The notes beneath the pieces are model-generated. The model made no database searches. It saw nothing but the letters and a program-made list of their open reading frames with translations, and was not told the DNA's origin. From contig JAGQDJ010000238.1 of NCBI GenBank assembly GCA_022885665.1, forward strand, positions 1-64,000: DNA of 64,000 nucleotides, written 5' to 3'. Numbering within the stretch: position 1 is the stretch's first letter; each line of letters begins with the position of its first letter. A program made the translations under genes and the position numbers. Source of the DNA: Triops longicaudatus. Lineage: Eukaryota > Arthropoda > Branchiopoda > Notostraca > Triopsidae. This document shows positions 1-12,020 of the stretch, one piece after another.

Positions 1-480
1 GTGGGGAGGGTCAAAGGCTGCGACACTGCTTCGTTAGTATCGTCTTGCACAAGATCGTAGCTGCATTCTGTCCTATCGGGAGGACAGTAAACGCTGGAAA
101 GATTCTGGTGAATTGACGACGGCGCCGAGCGTCAACCTAACATCCACTTCAAAGTGAACACCGGATGCAAAGCTGCATTTGACTATTGCCACACTTCTTC
201 TTCCTGCGTACAGGAGTTCGAAAGACAGAGGGCACCTCCAAGGGCTTTTAAGTAACTTGTTTGTCTATAATGCNGCATTTGACTATTGCCACACTTCTTC
301 TTCCTGCGTACAGGAGTTCGAAAGACAGAGGGCACCTCCAAGGGCTTTTAAGTAACTTGTTTGTCTATAATGCGAACGGGAAATGTATGTGTGTGGCTTG
401 TTGTTGATCCAAGCGCCATCTTCGGTCATACAGGATGAATAACCCAGGCGTTGTCGAGCTGGTCGGCCATCTTCGGGACA
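1..480. repeat. Dispersed direct repeat, copy 1
   Basis: This segment recurs at about 13494-13860 in the same orientation with only scattered differences, then the two diverge. Within it lies a short cysteine-bearing reading frame on the + strand (around 118-270, ending CKAAFDYCHTSSSC...AFK then TAA). It is preserved in both copies and could be a terminal exon of an unrecognised gene. The upstream part is open in the 13.5 kb copy but carries TAG and TAA here. The repeat is interrupted here by an assembly artefact at base 274. Confidence 0.7.
175..373. other. Probable assembly artefact: duplicated contig end around a single N
   Basis: Bases 175-273 and 275-373 are identical 99-bp blocks separated by one N at 274. 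The homologous repeat at 13.5 kb has the block only once. A perfect duplication bracketing a single N is best explained as two contig ends whose overlap was never merged. Confidence 0.9.
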
Positions 481-2457
481 AACGTGTAACCATCACGAAC
501 GACACGGGTGTATTCTGTAATGTGTCTAGGATGTAAATACGACAAACATGCATACTTAGCGATAACCTAGTTTTAGGACGTACCAAAGAAGAGGAAGTGC
601 CGAATAATTTTGTCAACTGGCGGTTGTAGCAAAACAGAGAGGATGCAGCAAGGGAAGAAACAAGGAAATGGTATCTTATAAGATTATGTAGGATTAGTTC
701 TAATATTATATAGAGTAAAAGGATATTACCTTTTACCATTCAGCAGAAAAATTAAACGGTCAGAAAAAGTCGATAATGTGCCCGTTAGATGGCGCAGTTG
801 TGACTTAAAACAGAACCAAAAACAACTGTAATATGTCACCTCTAGGGAAATTAGCCTACAAGTAACCACAATCCGAATTAGCTTGTTACTAACAGCTGTT
901 TGACATTTTGCTATAACTATTGCGTGAAAATTTAAGCGTTGGCATTTCTTTCCATGTGAAGGTGTCAGGTCAAGTAAAAGGGCCAGATCAGGGATTTAAC
1001 TACAATCGGCCATTTGGGAGAGAAAGAGCTTTCTCCCTGTTGTCAGAGAAATAAATTTTCAAGTTGTCTGTTCTTGCAAGCGTACTTCTTCTCCCAGTTT
1101 AAACTGTAAAGTCGCGCTTTTTTAGGCCTGTCTAGCATAAGCCCTTATTTCCACCAAGCTGCTATGACGTGCTAATGGAGTCGAGGGAAATTAATGGCAC
1201 TTCTCGTCATCAACAACATTATGAAACCAATGACTGAGACCACTGAAGCAAAACTCGGAACGCGATTTTTATTGAACAGTTTACACGTAAGAGAAGACTG
1301 AATAGCACAAACGAAAAGATCAAAGAACCAAAGTCAGAAATGTTGTTAGAAATGCAACTTCTAGTACGTACTATTCAGAAACACACTGGCCCCGTCATCC
1401 AGAGCAACATAACTGCCATTCGAGCTGAAGAACGCCCACGTATTCACTAAGCGCTTCCTGGAAACAATTAACAAGAAATCAAAGGCCACTCTTAATACAC
1501 AGGTTAAATGCGCAAAACTTTGTGAACTATTTCGCGAAAACCATTAGACACTTTACAGTCTTTCTCCGCGGTCAAAGACTAAAACAATCTCACCAAGCCA
1601 AATGGAAACCGAGATTTTAGCATGCGTGAAGAACAATGCAACACACTAAAAAATAATCCTACAAACACAGCGCCTTAACAGTAGCAAATGCAGAAATATT
1701 AAGAGAAGAATGACGGTAGCTTTACATATAGCCTATACTATAGAAGCTATACTAGTAGCTATACTGTAGAAGGAGGTTAACATGCGGACATGGAAAAACT
1801 GGGACGTGACTCCACAGGTTTAAGCTTAGCGAGGACGCGACAGTGCAGAAACCGTGATGAGAACGAGGACAGTGTCAAACACCGAATCCTAGAATGCTAT
1901 CGATCCTATTTGACAAAATCCGGATAAGAAACACTCCCACCACCACGTATGAAATTTTAGGATTCTGAGACAAGATTGTGAACGAACAGCATTACTCTCA
2001 AAATGTACTCATTTCATCGAACTTTTTTTATGCGTGTGCGTGTTTGTATTATCTGGCTGTGCAACGAACTCGTTAAGCGGTGACAATTCACTTTGTTGGG
2101 ATGGGTGAGTGCTCCTGTAGCGACAGCGGAAGACGACAATGTGTCCCAAAGCGACATAGTTCGTCTGTAAACAAAGCAACAACAAAATTTCGCCGTGGAA
2201 AATATTTTTCTCGTACTATCGAAAGATCCAAGAAACTTTGCAAGTTCCTGGCAATTGCTCAGTAATGTTTCTTCAAAATGTTTCGACGTCAATGATGAGA
2301 CGTTATATTGCTTTACATTTCTGAGATTAAAAAATAGACGTTTTTTAGCGAAGTCATTCAGAGCCGATTTCCCGTCTAAACTCTAAGCTAGGAGAAAATG
2401 GTATGGAGTGGCCTTAGGGTAGTAGGCTCTATATAGAAAAAAGCCCAAGAAATACAC
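481..2457. other. No gene recognised
   Basis: Only short, overlapping reading frames on both strands are present, with no recognisable domain, splice-supported model or RNA gene. The only local structure I noticed is a small direct repeat near 1735-1770 (tatactatagaagctatac then an almost identical unit). Confidence 0.5.
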
Positions 2458-5400
2458 TCACAGCTCAGGATAATGGTGCATTTGGGAAACTTGGACGCAA
2501 TCCACGTACAAATACGGATAGAGGAATACCGATGCTTGCCACCTTCCTTTGAAATCAGTCAATGTGTTTTCATCAGCTCCCTCGAGTTCCTCGCTCTCAG
2601 GTCGCACTTCCAGAGGATCCAACTCCCTTCCTTCGCACTCCCAGTACAATCTCACTGCCACTATCTTTTCTACGTTAACGGGCGATTGTAACAAGAACCG
2701 TTTTTCTCGGCCGTGAAAGAAGGTTTGGCATCCACTGTAAGAAAGAGAATAATTGGGCTTATTGTAATATTGTACTAATTGTAATCTATTGTGTTGTTTA
2801 TATTGCTATTGGCTGGTGTTTCCATTAGTGCTGCAGATTTCATTGGTCAAAGGAGAAAACGCGGAATTACTCGGTAAGAAGCTGCTCCTCGAGCTCGGAA
2901 TGCGTACCATAGAGCGAAATCTTCAGAATACCACGTACCCACTCGCCAGCTCCTTTCGGATAAGCTAATACAGCTGTGACATGGTAGTGGTACACTTGAA
3001 ATGTGTTTAACGTGAATTAGAAGTCCGGCAAGGTTCTTTAGCGTAAAAAACTCGTACTGCAAAAGGACGGTTGAGTTCCAGTACTCAGGTACATTCTCAC
3101 GCCGGTACGGTTCCGTAGCGGGTACTTGTCAGCGTCCATCCCCATTGGCGCGCAGTGTGTATTATCTTCTCCGCAAGAATAACACCCACCCTATTCAATT
3201 TCGTTCATTTATGGTCCAACTTTGGACATTTCAAAACTTTTAAATTTTATTTAAAGTTGTCAATACATTCTTTAGAAGTAACTAGCATTCCAAATCAACG
3301 TGACTGCTTAAAGATACAAACAGAAATTATTTAAGAAATTAAAATCATTTCAAGCCAACATTCAATTGACTTTTAGAATATTGAAATATTACCTTCAAGT
3401 ACGTGTCGTAATCAGCGCACTCGTACGCTACGAAATTGCAGGACGCAGTCAGAGAACTGATAAACTGGTCAATCGCTCTTTGGTGGTCGCACGACAAGAG
3501 TTCGCGGCCGGCTGTTTCGAAACCGTAAATGTACGTGGTTACTGGCAACCTGAACGGTGAACAATCCGGCTGATCCACACCGCCGTTGACGTAAAAATCC
3601 ACGTGGCCCACAGGTTGTCGCAAACCGAAGCCTGGAATGATTGAAAACTGATACGTTAAACGCAGAACACTGACTTATTTGAAAAAATTTATGTCGGTAA
3701 GAACTGGGTTGTAGACATGCCTAACATTAAGAACTTGGGGGCGTCGGTATGAATAGCGTCGACGAATTTAGCGTCTGTAGGATCCAAACGTACTGATGGA
3801 GGCATGTCCTCAAAGAAAGGACCGGCGGGATCCAACCCTTTAAGAAAATCTTCTTGAATTACCCACGAAGTTTTAAAATTCTCACCAGTTATGCGCCCTA
3901 GGCCAGGAAGTTTCTTGCCAGCGTACCCTGCTGTGTGGGCGCCTAAGCTGTGGCCAATGAGGTGTACTTTACCCGGATCGAGGCCAAAGTCTCGCTACAG
4001 TTGCGATATATGTAAAACTGGGTAAAGATTTGACAGCGCTGCACTTACGACGAGTGTTTTGATCAAATAAGCAATTTCCAAGCCGACAATTCTGGTGTTA
4101 GCCGCTGCTTGGGAATACAAAGGCAAAGATCCCCAGCCCCAGTTGACAACGATGACGTAGTAATCACCGTTATCCAGCAAATTATTCACCATTTTCTGTG
4201 GAAACAAAGAAAAGAAGCGAAAATAAAACGGGAACACGTCAGATAATGAATGTTACAAGAACAGACAGCTTTTGTCATGGTAGACTGTTTATTCGTAATT
4301 ACGCTTCTCAGTAGTGTTACTGGAGGCGATGGTAGAGACGCCAGCATAGCATTTTTTTATACTTATCCATTAGCTTGATCAAAGCAATTATGACGCTAAT
4401 TCAGGAATGATAGCGAAATGCCGTAGAACCATTAAGTTCGGTCTAACTAGTGCGAAAACACGTAAGAATCAATGACAAAAGTGGCGTAAGCAAGGCTGTG
4501 ATAAAAGGAACCGCGAATAGAGTCTCACACGAACCACGAAATGCTTCGAAACTTTGAACTCAGGTTAAACGCGTCAACACACATGGTTTCTGAGTGCGAC
4601 ATAAGGACTAAAACTGAAAACTTTTCTTTACGAAGACGACCTATTGTAAAGAACGTACCTGAATCCACGTCGTGCGACCGTTGTCAATAAACCCGTGGAT
4701 GACAAATTTGGTTTGTTTATGAGGGTCAAAATTTGATTTGGTGATAGAGGCGTTAACATCGGCATTCAAAGTTTCGCTCTACATAGTGTACTCTGAATTA
4801 GCTCAGAGGGAATGAATTTGAAAACCGTAAATATTGTACCTCTAAACTGGATCGGGTGTGCAAGGTAAACCGAGTATTGATAACATGACGTGGTAATGGC
4901 AGCAAATTGATTGGGCGATGTACCGCGTGTCGGAAATCGTCATTGATTTCCACACAACCGAGGTCGTCGTGGCAAAATTTCAGTTCTTCACCTGAAATCG
5001 ACAATACTTTTGATAAAAAGCAACGTAGAAATATACAAGGAATGTTAATCAAAGCATGATTCAGTTGTTTCAAAATCATATGTGAATTTTCATTTTGAAA
5101 CTTATTTATTCTTTTTTATAGATGTACTTGCTCTATGTTCTTCTATAGGGCTATTTTAATGAGTTTCGTGCTTCTGCATTTATTTATTTGCATTCATAGA
5201 GAGGCCAGGCGTGATTTAATGCTCGTTGCTATTTCGGTACATGTTTTAGAATGATTTCAATCGTAACTTCAAAATGATCATTAGTTTACTCCTTTGTATA
5301 ACGTATTCATGACTCTTTGTTCAAGACAAAACCTTTTTAAGAAATAAAGAATGAAACAGGCAATACAATACCTGGAGCAACAATTCTGAAGTTTGGACAA

Positions 5401-5531
5401 GGGGAAGAGGGGCCCCATGTTTGCACGCTGTTGACGAGCACTGCATCTTCTAAATCATGAAAAGACCGAGTAGTTTTTAGGCTTAACATAACACACACGC
5501 AGAACGCCGAAAACGAACACGAACTCCACAT
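2458..5531 (-). CDS. Secreted pancreatic-type triacylglycerol lipase with C-terminal PLAT-like domain
   Basis: Ten exons give one continuous frame of 525 codons: 5531-5372, 4991-4840, 4778-4659, 4195-4049, 3994-3886, 3837-3721, 3631-3393, 3190-3058, 2994-2871, 2734-2458. All phases agree. The start is the ATG at 5531, giving a hydrophobic Cys-rich signal segment (MWSSCSFSAFCVCVMLSL); an in-frame ATG eight codons upstream is an alternative. Family marks are CHDDLGC, FVIHGFIDNG and the nucleophile elbow LIGHSLGAH (Ser about 209). The catalytic Asp is in GLDPAGP (about 232) and the His in SCDHQRA (about 318). CAPMGMDADKY closes the hydrolase domain. The last roughly 120 residues fit the sandwich domain of the family (known), so a secreted fat or phospholipid hydrolase is inferred. 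One intron, 3720-3632, seems to use a GC donor. The gene looks intact and is unrelated to the neighbouring immune-type repeats. Confidence 0.92.
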
Positions 5532-5559
5532 TGCAAAAGGACGAATTAGATACACTACA

Positions 5560-6630
5560 CTGTTCTTGATACGTTTTACTTCTGTTTGTAGTGAAGGCTT
5601 AGTAGTTTTTGAGCCGCAAAGGACTTTGCTATACCTTGTGTAGCTAACTGGTTTATGCCAAGTTTTGTGTCCTCTTGTTGCTGACGTAAGCCGTGGAATG
5701 TACGAGTTGTTTTCTAGTCAGTTCCGTGTCAACACGAAAAGCATACGCGTTAAACGTACAACGATTTATAGTTTTTAATGCCTAAGGGTACAATTCCTAC
5801 TCTTCCTCTTTTTGGCTTGCTTTGCTATAGTTCAATTGATTGAGTGGAAAAGTCGTACGGCGCAGGAAAGCTTTGGCCAGCGTTGTTGCCCGGAGTAAGC
5901 ACGGTTGGCTCGGCCACGCCACAGCCCTCAATACCGGAGAAAAGGTATTTTTTGGACTGAGGAGCAATCGGGAGTAAGCACGGTTCTCTCGGCTACGACT
6001 TAGCCCGAGTTTCGCGCGTGGTGCCTTCTTACAGTCTTTGCTTTTTTTCCGTTTTTCGTTAGTCTGGCGGGTATGATGGACTGTAATATCACAATTAACA
6101 CCGTGTTTCTTCAGTAACATTACCCTTCATCAGTATTTAGATTTTTCCTAGCTAACCTAATGCTAATATTGTCGTTCGCTGTGTAAGATCAGCCACGCCC
6201 CCTTTACTCAGTTCAGTAGTTGGAAAGTGAACATAAACAACACAGTCAATACAAGAACGGCGATTTCAACAAGCAGTAAGTGTATTTTGTACTATATCGT
6301 TACACAAATAGTCCTTAACCATCAGCAGTATTTCTTGAGCACTGCAATCTAATTGATGTTAGATTTCCAGGTTTTGATACAAACGGTCAAGAAAGATAAA
6401 AATAGTTTTTTTTTTTAAATTTATTACAGTAAAGTCTATATTTAATTTTTTTAGCATTTAAATTATCTTAGAGTTGTGTTCAAAGAAGAAACAATTAAAA
6501 AATAGAGTTGTGTTTGTGAAGACTTAAGCCCTACTGAAGCTTTTTCCAACTGGCAATTGTTGCTTGCTAAACAAAGGAAATACGCCCAACATGAACCTAA
6601 AACGGAGGAAACTGTAAGCAAATTCACTAA
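5560..6630. other. No gene recognised; short duplicated motif
   Basis: This is intergenic sequence upstream of the lipase. A Lys/Arg-rich minus-strand ORF (5797-6120) has no recognisable domain. It contains a twice-occurring 14-nt motif, gagtaagcacggtt, near 5895 and 5971, so I do not call it a gene. A T-rich run occurs at about 6405-6460. Confidence 0.4.
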
Positions 6631-6636
6631 TGAACA

Positions 6637-6822
6637 TTAGTTTTCTTTCAAGTCAAATTTTTCTATTTGCTGTTCGTTCAACATGCAGCTAAGCTGCCTT
6701 TCTAAACGTGCCGTACGGATTTGTATTTCCTGGGTAACTTTTTCTCTCTCTTTATCAGCCAATACCATGGCTTGGCGCCAATTTGTGCCCGCGTGCCTTA
6801 ACTTGTGCAGCACGCGCAGCAT
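6637..6822 (-). CDS. Short hypothetical ORF with coiled-coil character
   Basis: A 61-codon frame from ATG at 6822 to TAA at 6637. It is rich in Glu, Lys, Arg, Gln and Leu with heptad-like spacing (for example EREKVTQEIQIRTARLERQL). I do not recognise it. It lies just beyond the probable 3' end of the hAT-interrupted ORF on the same strand (stop at 7021-7023, AATAAA near 6983-6988), so it would be a separate transcript or a chance frame. No splice evidence was found. Confidence 0.2.
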   Translation of the reverse strand: MLRVLHKLRHAGTNWRQAMVLADKEREKVTQEIQIRTARLERQLSCMLNEQQIEKFDLKEN

Positions 6823-7584
6823 AGAGGGCGAAAGCTGTCCTGCGGATCATCACGAAAATGACGGATGGGGATATTTAATCGTGTTTCAAACATCTTTGCT
6901 ATGGAATGTAAATGCAGCATTAAGTGATTCCAGTCTTCTTTGAATTGCGCAAAATCCGTCAATCAAGAGCCTGGTGTCGAGTTTTATTTAAACTTCTTTG
7001 AGCTTAGCTAGTTTCCCCGATCACTCGGCTGACGGATTTTGTTGCGGATCAGCGCACGCGGATCCCATCTTTACTGTTTCGTTCACATGCTTGATAGCAG
7101 TTATGGCGTCTGTAATTTCGTCGGTGATGTTGTGCACGCGGTGGAAAAATATGGTGACATCCAGCGACGGCGGAACTGGGGGGGCAGAGGGGGCAGCTGC
7201 CCCCCCTAAAATTTTCCAGGGGGGGCAATGCCCCCCCCCTGGAAAAGTGCTTAAAATTGCACATCAACACATGTCGGCAGCTCAGCACAAGGACCTTGGC
7301 CCAGCACTCTAAAATATTGGTAAATGTTCAACTTTTCTCTCCTCGCTCAGTGAGCTGGGATCTTCTGACAAAAAAATCTCCTCACCTCACCTTACTCATG
7401 CAATCACTACACATCTGCAGCACAACCCCCTAATCCTTTCCATGTGCACACTCACTCGTACACATGCAATGCGGGCTTTAAAACCAACTGCAGTTCGACT
7501 TATATTCAACAACAGGATTGGCTTATATATTTATGTGAGACAACCTGCCCCCACCCCTCATGATGAATGCTCTTTCCTTGCTAC

Positions 7585-8112
7585 TAGGGTTACCATCCGT
7601 CCTTAAATGATAAGGACAGTACTTAAATTTGGTATGCCCGTACTTAAAGGTGCTTGTCCTTAAATGGGAGTTGCTGCTAAATTTGTAGACATTTCGTCAG
7701 AACAAAAGGACTAAAACATCAATAATACATGCCGGACGCTTGCAGTTTCAAGTTCTGTTTAAAAATGGCTAGCCGTTCGGCATAGCGGGCCGTGGACAAC
7801 GGCTATAGCCGTCAAAGTCAAACACACGCTGCTGAAGGGGAATACAACTGTCATTTCCTATTGGCTAATGGTAACTGGCTAGTGATGACACAAGTATAAA
7901 GCGTATACGTGCGTATACTATACGCACTCGTGTGTAATTATTTGTGTGTTGCTGGCTGCTCTGAGACATTGCACGGCTCTCCACAGTCTTCAGTTACCAT
8001 ACTTAGGAGATGTCTTGACTAAGTAAGTATGTATAATTAATGGAATTATTGTGTGTCCTTCAAAATTTCCTAAGTAGTCCTTAAATTTTATCCGCGTGAG
8101 ATGGTAACCCTA
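7585..8112. mobile_element. Nested hAT-type MITE
   Basis: The left end TAGGGTTACCATCCG mirrors the right end ATGGTAACCCTA. The flanking 8-bp duplications cttgctac (7577-7584 and 8113-8120) are identical. The element is 528 bp and has no transposase. Near both ends it carries repeated ccttaaat words (for example 7602, 7665 and about 8080). Its position inside the larger hAT element dates it as the younger insertion. Confidence 0.88.
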
Positions 8113-8246
8113 CTTGCTACGCAGTGTGTGAGTGTGTGTATGTCTGTTTGAGTGTGCGTTGTGCGATACAGGAATCAACAGAAGACTCAAATCTCTTTAG
8201 TCTATTGTATCCTTTGTATGTTTGTAACACTTTGGAATTGCATAGC

Positions 8247-8827
8247 ATGCCTCCACCTCCTGGAAAACGCCCACGACCGAATCTCCTTAGCTATTTTAGC
8301 GGAATAACTTCCGACTCACCGCTGCCCACAAAAACAACATTACCGCATCCGGAATCTTCAGCATCTTCCAATCAATCCATTGATCAATATACTGGCTCAG
8401 ATGGCTCTGAGAGGGTTGTGGATTTAACAAATTTTCCGGTACGTAATGTAACAGAATGATTCAACCTGTTCATAATTTATTTTATTCAGTTGGGCTATTA
8501 TATATCTCATGGCCATAGGAACAGACTATTCGTATCATGTTTATGTTTTCAGAAAGAAGACACGGTTCCTCAAAAGTCCCTTTCTCACTACAGTTGCCAC
8601 TGGACACATTCCCATGCCAGCCCCTGCAGTACAAGTATCCCGCCACTGATGGACGCCGTTTCAATGAAGCCTGGTTCAAGGATTTCCCGTTTTTGCACTA
8701 TGACAAAGTTCAGGACAAGGTGTACTGCTGCACAGGAATCCAGAGAGACAACGACGTACATTTGGAGCAGCAAAATAAATATCATGTGTTTCAGGATAAC
8801 TTGGAAAAAAGCTTTAATCGGGTATGA
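8247..8827 (+). pseudogene. hAT transposase fragment with TTF-type zinc finger
   Basis: The first part starts at ATG 8247 with a basic proline-rich N terminus (MPPPPGKRPRPNLLSYFSG) followed by a low-complexity Ser/Thr stretch. It ends at a possible donor after 8438. The second part, in the frame of 8537-8827, carries the TTF/ZMYM-like signature RRFNEAWFKDFPFLHYD followed by VYCC. Family knowledge places this zinc finger N-terminal to the RNase-H-like transposase core, which is absent. Splicing from 8438 to the obvious acceptor at 8552 gives the wrong frame, so the coding part is degenerate or uses another junction. Confidence 0.65.
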
Positions 8828-9024
8828 AACGTGTTCTTAAAAATGGAAATTTGATAAGGAAATAATGATAAGGGTTTCAACAGTAATGGCCACTGCCCCC
8901 CCTGAGAAAAATTCGTTCCGCCGTCACTGGTGACATCTAGGGATAACTTCTCGCATATCACGCGCCTCTTTGAATCGTCGCAGGGACACGGGCAAGAACA
9001 GTGGCGTGGCCCTCCGGCGATCAT

Positions 9025-9984
9025 TGGTAAACATGTATTGTGACGCGCACTTTCGTCGTGAGGACGATTTTAGCACGTCGGGTCCTCAGGGAAACGGTCT
9101 GCTTGTGGGATATAATTGTATTCAGTGGGGATACACGGGTTAACTTAGCCCTGTGCCGGGCCTTACAGCTTGCAACACTTTGGTCACCACCGCAACACAC
9201 TACCACCTTCACTATCGCATCTCAACTACTCACTCACCACATCTACTTTACCTAGAGTCGGCTACTCTACTTAGCCACTCATACTCAACTTAACGCAACT
9301 CCTCTCTCTTAACTCGTCTGCCACTCTACTCTCTGTAACTCCTACTGTTCTACTCTGTTACTCTTTAACTCGCCTGCCACTCTACTTTCTGTAACCCGCT
9401 AACTCTTTAACTCTGTTACCCCCCTGCCGCAACTAACTCTCCTCTACTTATAGCAGAGCGCGGCCCGCCAAGGCAGTTTGATCTACGTGCCTAGCCATGC
9501 TGACTCGGCGGACGCCGGTCATCCTACTCCCGGCATCCGAGTTTCACATGGAAGGGGCCCCGGATGATGGGCTTCGGATGGCCGGACGTCGCGCCAGATA
9601 CATTTAAGCAAACCTAAGCACATTATTTCGTTACAGTATAGCTTCTTCTATGTACTGTGGTATTTTAGAGGAGTTAATACGGATTGACTCCATTTTGACG
9701 TTCAGACTTTTCGTGTTCTATTTTCCCAAACGCGTTTGTAATTTAAAAATTACGTGATAAACGTATCACACGACTCGATCAAATGCCATGCAAGCAAGAA
9801 CGCATCGCAGAAATAAGCAAATATCCCCAACAAGGCTCAAGATTACCATATATGTAGGAGAAAAAAAGGAAGAAAAATATGCACTACACACAAAATATCT
9901 GAGCGTCCGCAAGAAGTGTCATTAACACAATAATTCACGACTACGTGTTAGACTCGCCATCAAAACATTATGCTTAAGTACATT
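9025..9984. other. Non-coding; C/T-rich degenerate tandem repeat
   Basis: Between about 9280 and 9450 the + strand is strongly pyrimidine-rich. It repeats a unit of about 60 nt (ctgccactctact...ctgtaac...tctttaactcg) roughly twice, with partial copies. No gene was recognised. A GC-richer patch at 9460-9600 precedes the 3' flank of PAN-like copy 1. Confidence 0.45.
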
Positions 9985-10194
9985 TTTTACCGTACAGTCG
10001 ATATTTACTGTTAAGCGGTCCTTCGTTTCACATCACTCTGCCCGTTTCTATACGACAAAGGTGGTACTGTAATGGCCAATTTAAAACAAATACATGGGGC
10101 CCAAACGTAGAGTAGATTAATTTGACAAAAGGACTAAACTGGTCAGTAAGCTCAGTAACTGTGATAAACAAAATGTCGTTATTTACAGACAAAA

Positions 10195-11414
10195 TTAGGC
10201 CAAGAAAATCGAAAGATAGTTTTGGCCCACAATGCCGTTCCACTTAAGTGAACCAAAATTCAAAAGATGAGTTTGTTGTGAACAAACTGAAACATTGCTT
10301 TCAAACTGCCAAAAGGCTGAGCAGTTGCTATCGACTGTCGGGTAGACGAAGGGGGCTTTGTTTAATGGTATCGGGAAGCCTGTGGGAACAGGGTCTTGAG
10401 TAGAATTTAGCGACAGCTCGCCGAAAGCGGTAATTTCTGCACCACTGAAGGTATGTTGAACAAGACTACCGGACGTAAGATATTCAGAGACGATAAATTG
10501 TTTGCGCGAAACAATAGAAGCCAAATGGGAAATGGTGGACCAATCAGTTAGAGCTATCGTGGCGTCTACACATGCCTTATTATAGCAGTTCAAAGGCTGA
10601 AAACCACTGGGGTCGATTATTCCTACTTCGTTGTTCCCGTTAGTGTAGCAGTCATTCATGAAGATACGCGTGTATTGGAAGAAACAATTAGCGCGTATCG
10701 AACGACCGTTGAAGCCCCATGGCCAAATTAACGGTGAAGCCCAATCTAACACAGGCAATGTTAAAAAAGGGCAAATTTAGCCTATTTTCTATTCCAAAAT
10801 CGGAGATAAAGCCATACTCACCGCTGAACTGGAAGTCTGAGCACGACCTAGGAGCGATGTCGCAATCGAGACCTGTAAAACCTGGAAATCCTCGGTAAGC
10901 TTGACAATTTCCTTTGTGTATAACACCGTAGTATTGGCTGCAAGCTTTGGGTTTCGCGGCAAACTGGCTGACGAGTTTCTCCCACAGTCGGTGAGTAGAC
11001 GTAAGAGGTGTGCTCGTCAGGCCAGTAGTTGCCCAGTTGCAGGCGTTCAGTTCGAAAAAATTGCAGTTGAAAGAACCGAGATCTACCGTGCCTTCTGTGA
11101 GCTTGACGTCGAACGCTTGACAAGACGGATGTAAAGCGCAATTTCTGCGGCACTGCTCTGTCACGCCAGCCATACTCCCTACATTTGCCAAAATTTTTTA
11201 CACAATTAATGTATTTTATTAACTAATAGTAAGTTGTAAAAAGAGACAGCAATTTTTCCTTAAAAAAAATACCGGAAATCTTAGTGGAAGCCGAAATTGT
11301 AGAATTCGAGGTGGACGTTGCGTACGAGCTGTGAGTCACGAAAAAGAAATTCTTCGATTGCCCAGACACCGAGCTGGCAATGGACGGAATAAGAAGTAAC
11401 GCGGCAAAAATCAT
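10195..11414 (-). CDS. Secreted PAN/apple-like protein, copy 1
   Basis: Three exons (11414-11273, 11178-10822, 10745-10195) give 349 codons plus stop, with phase-1 introns of 94 and 76 nt. Residues 1-19 are a clear signal peptide (MIFAALLLIPSIASSVSG). The middle exon carries the cysteine pattern CRRNCALHPSCQAFD followed by NCNFFELNAC, which resembles a PAN/apple fold (known for carbohydrate or protein binding). The last exon encodes an unrecognised domain of about 184 residues with paired cysteines and a conserved FGELSLNSTQDPVPTGFP. I infer an extracellular binding protein. The gene is inverted relative to its three paralogues and looks intact. Homology with the other copies extends beyond the exons, to about 9985 and 12020. 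Confidence 0.8.
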
Positions 11415-12020
11415 TATCGGTTAGCGAAGCTACTATTTTTCTTGTTAGTTTCCTCTTCGGAAGCTTCACAGTTGTCTCACAAAATTGAAGACGAAGAATT
11501 CGTGGAGTATGTTCGACAGTCACTGTTGTTATGTGCCTTTTGAGTCTAGCTTTCTGACTTCAGTTAAATTTCTCCTGCTCGTCGATCAATATCGGTTCTC
11601 TAATGTATCACTTAGTCACAAAATCAAAGCTCGAATGGTCGTTTGTGAAAGGGTGGGACAGTGAGTTTTTGTCTACCCTTTCGCCTCTACCAAAAACTTC
11701 GCTCGGATTTCAATAACAGGCGACCTCCATGGATCGTACGAAAAATAGTCGGTTCTACAGCTGCATAAACGTTCGTTAGCACACACAGAACAGAGGTTGT
11801 GTGTAGTAGTTAACATCAGGTTTTCATAACGTTAACAGGCGGCATTCTTGGACTACATTGAAGGCACGGTTAACTAGTTGGTGAAATGTTTAGGATGTAC
11901 CAGTTACCAGAAAGTTCAATCCCGATTATATTGACAGTATTTTCACGATAAAAGGGGGGTAAATGTGGGTAAGGCAGCCTGAAACTGACGAATTACTGTT
12001 GATAACCAAGTGCTTTGTTT

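Larger units (their letters stand above)
7162..8929 (+). mobile_element. hAT-superfamily DNA transposon, internally deleted
   Basis: The termini are CAGCGACGGCGGAAC on the left and its near-perfect inverse GTTCCGCCGTCACTG on the right. The flanks carry the identical 8-bp target duplication gtgacatc at 7154-7161 and 8930-8937, the length diagnostic of hAT. Inside is a fragment of a hAT-type transposase (8247-8827), but most of the catalytic region is missing. The element is therefore non-autonomous. A second element is nested at 7585-8112. G/C homopolymer tracts lie just inside both ends. Confidence 0.93.
7021..9024 (-). pseudogene. Minus-strand ORF split by a hAT insertion
   Basis: The frame entering from 9024 (downward) reads to the hAT target site. 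With 7162-8929 and one target-site copy ignored, it continues in the same frame from 7153 to a stop at 7021-7023. The two parts are rich in charged residues (near the junction KRRVICEKLSLDV, then FHRVHNITDEITDAI). An AATAAA lies about 33 nt after the stop, as expected for a 3' end. I do not recognise the product. Upstream exons were not resolved; a C-rich start (MIAGG) at 9024 may be internal to a larger exon. Frame agreement could be chance (one in three), so this is a moderate inference that the transposon broke a host gene. Confidence 0.4.

Noticed and set aside
5797..6120. 107-codon minus-strand ORF
   Set aside because: Low-complexity basic sequence across a duplicated motif, no domain or splice support.
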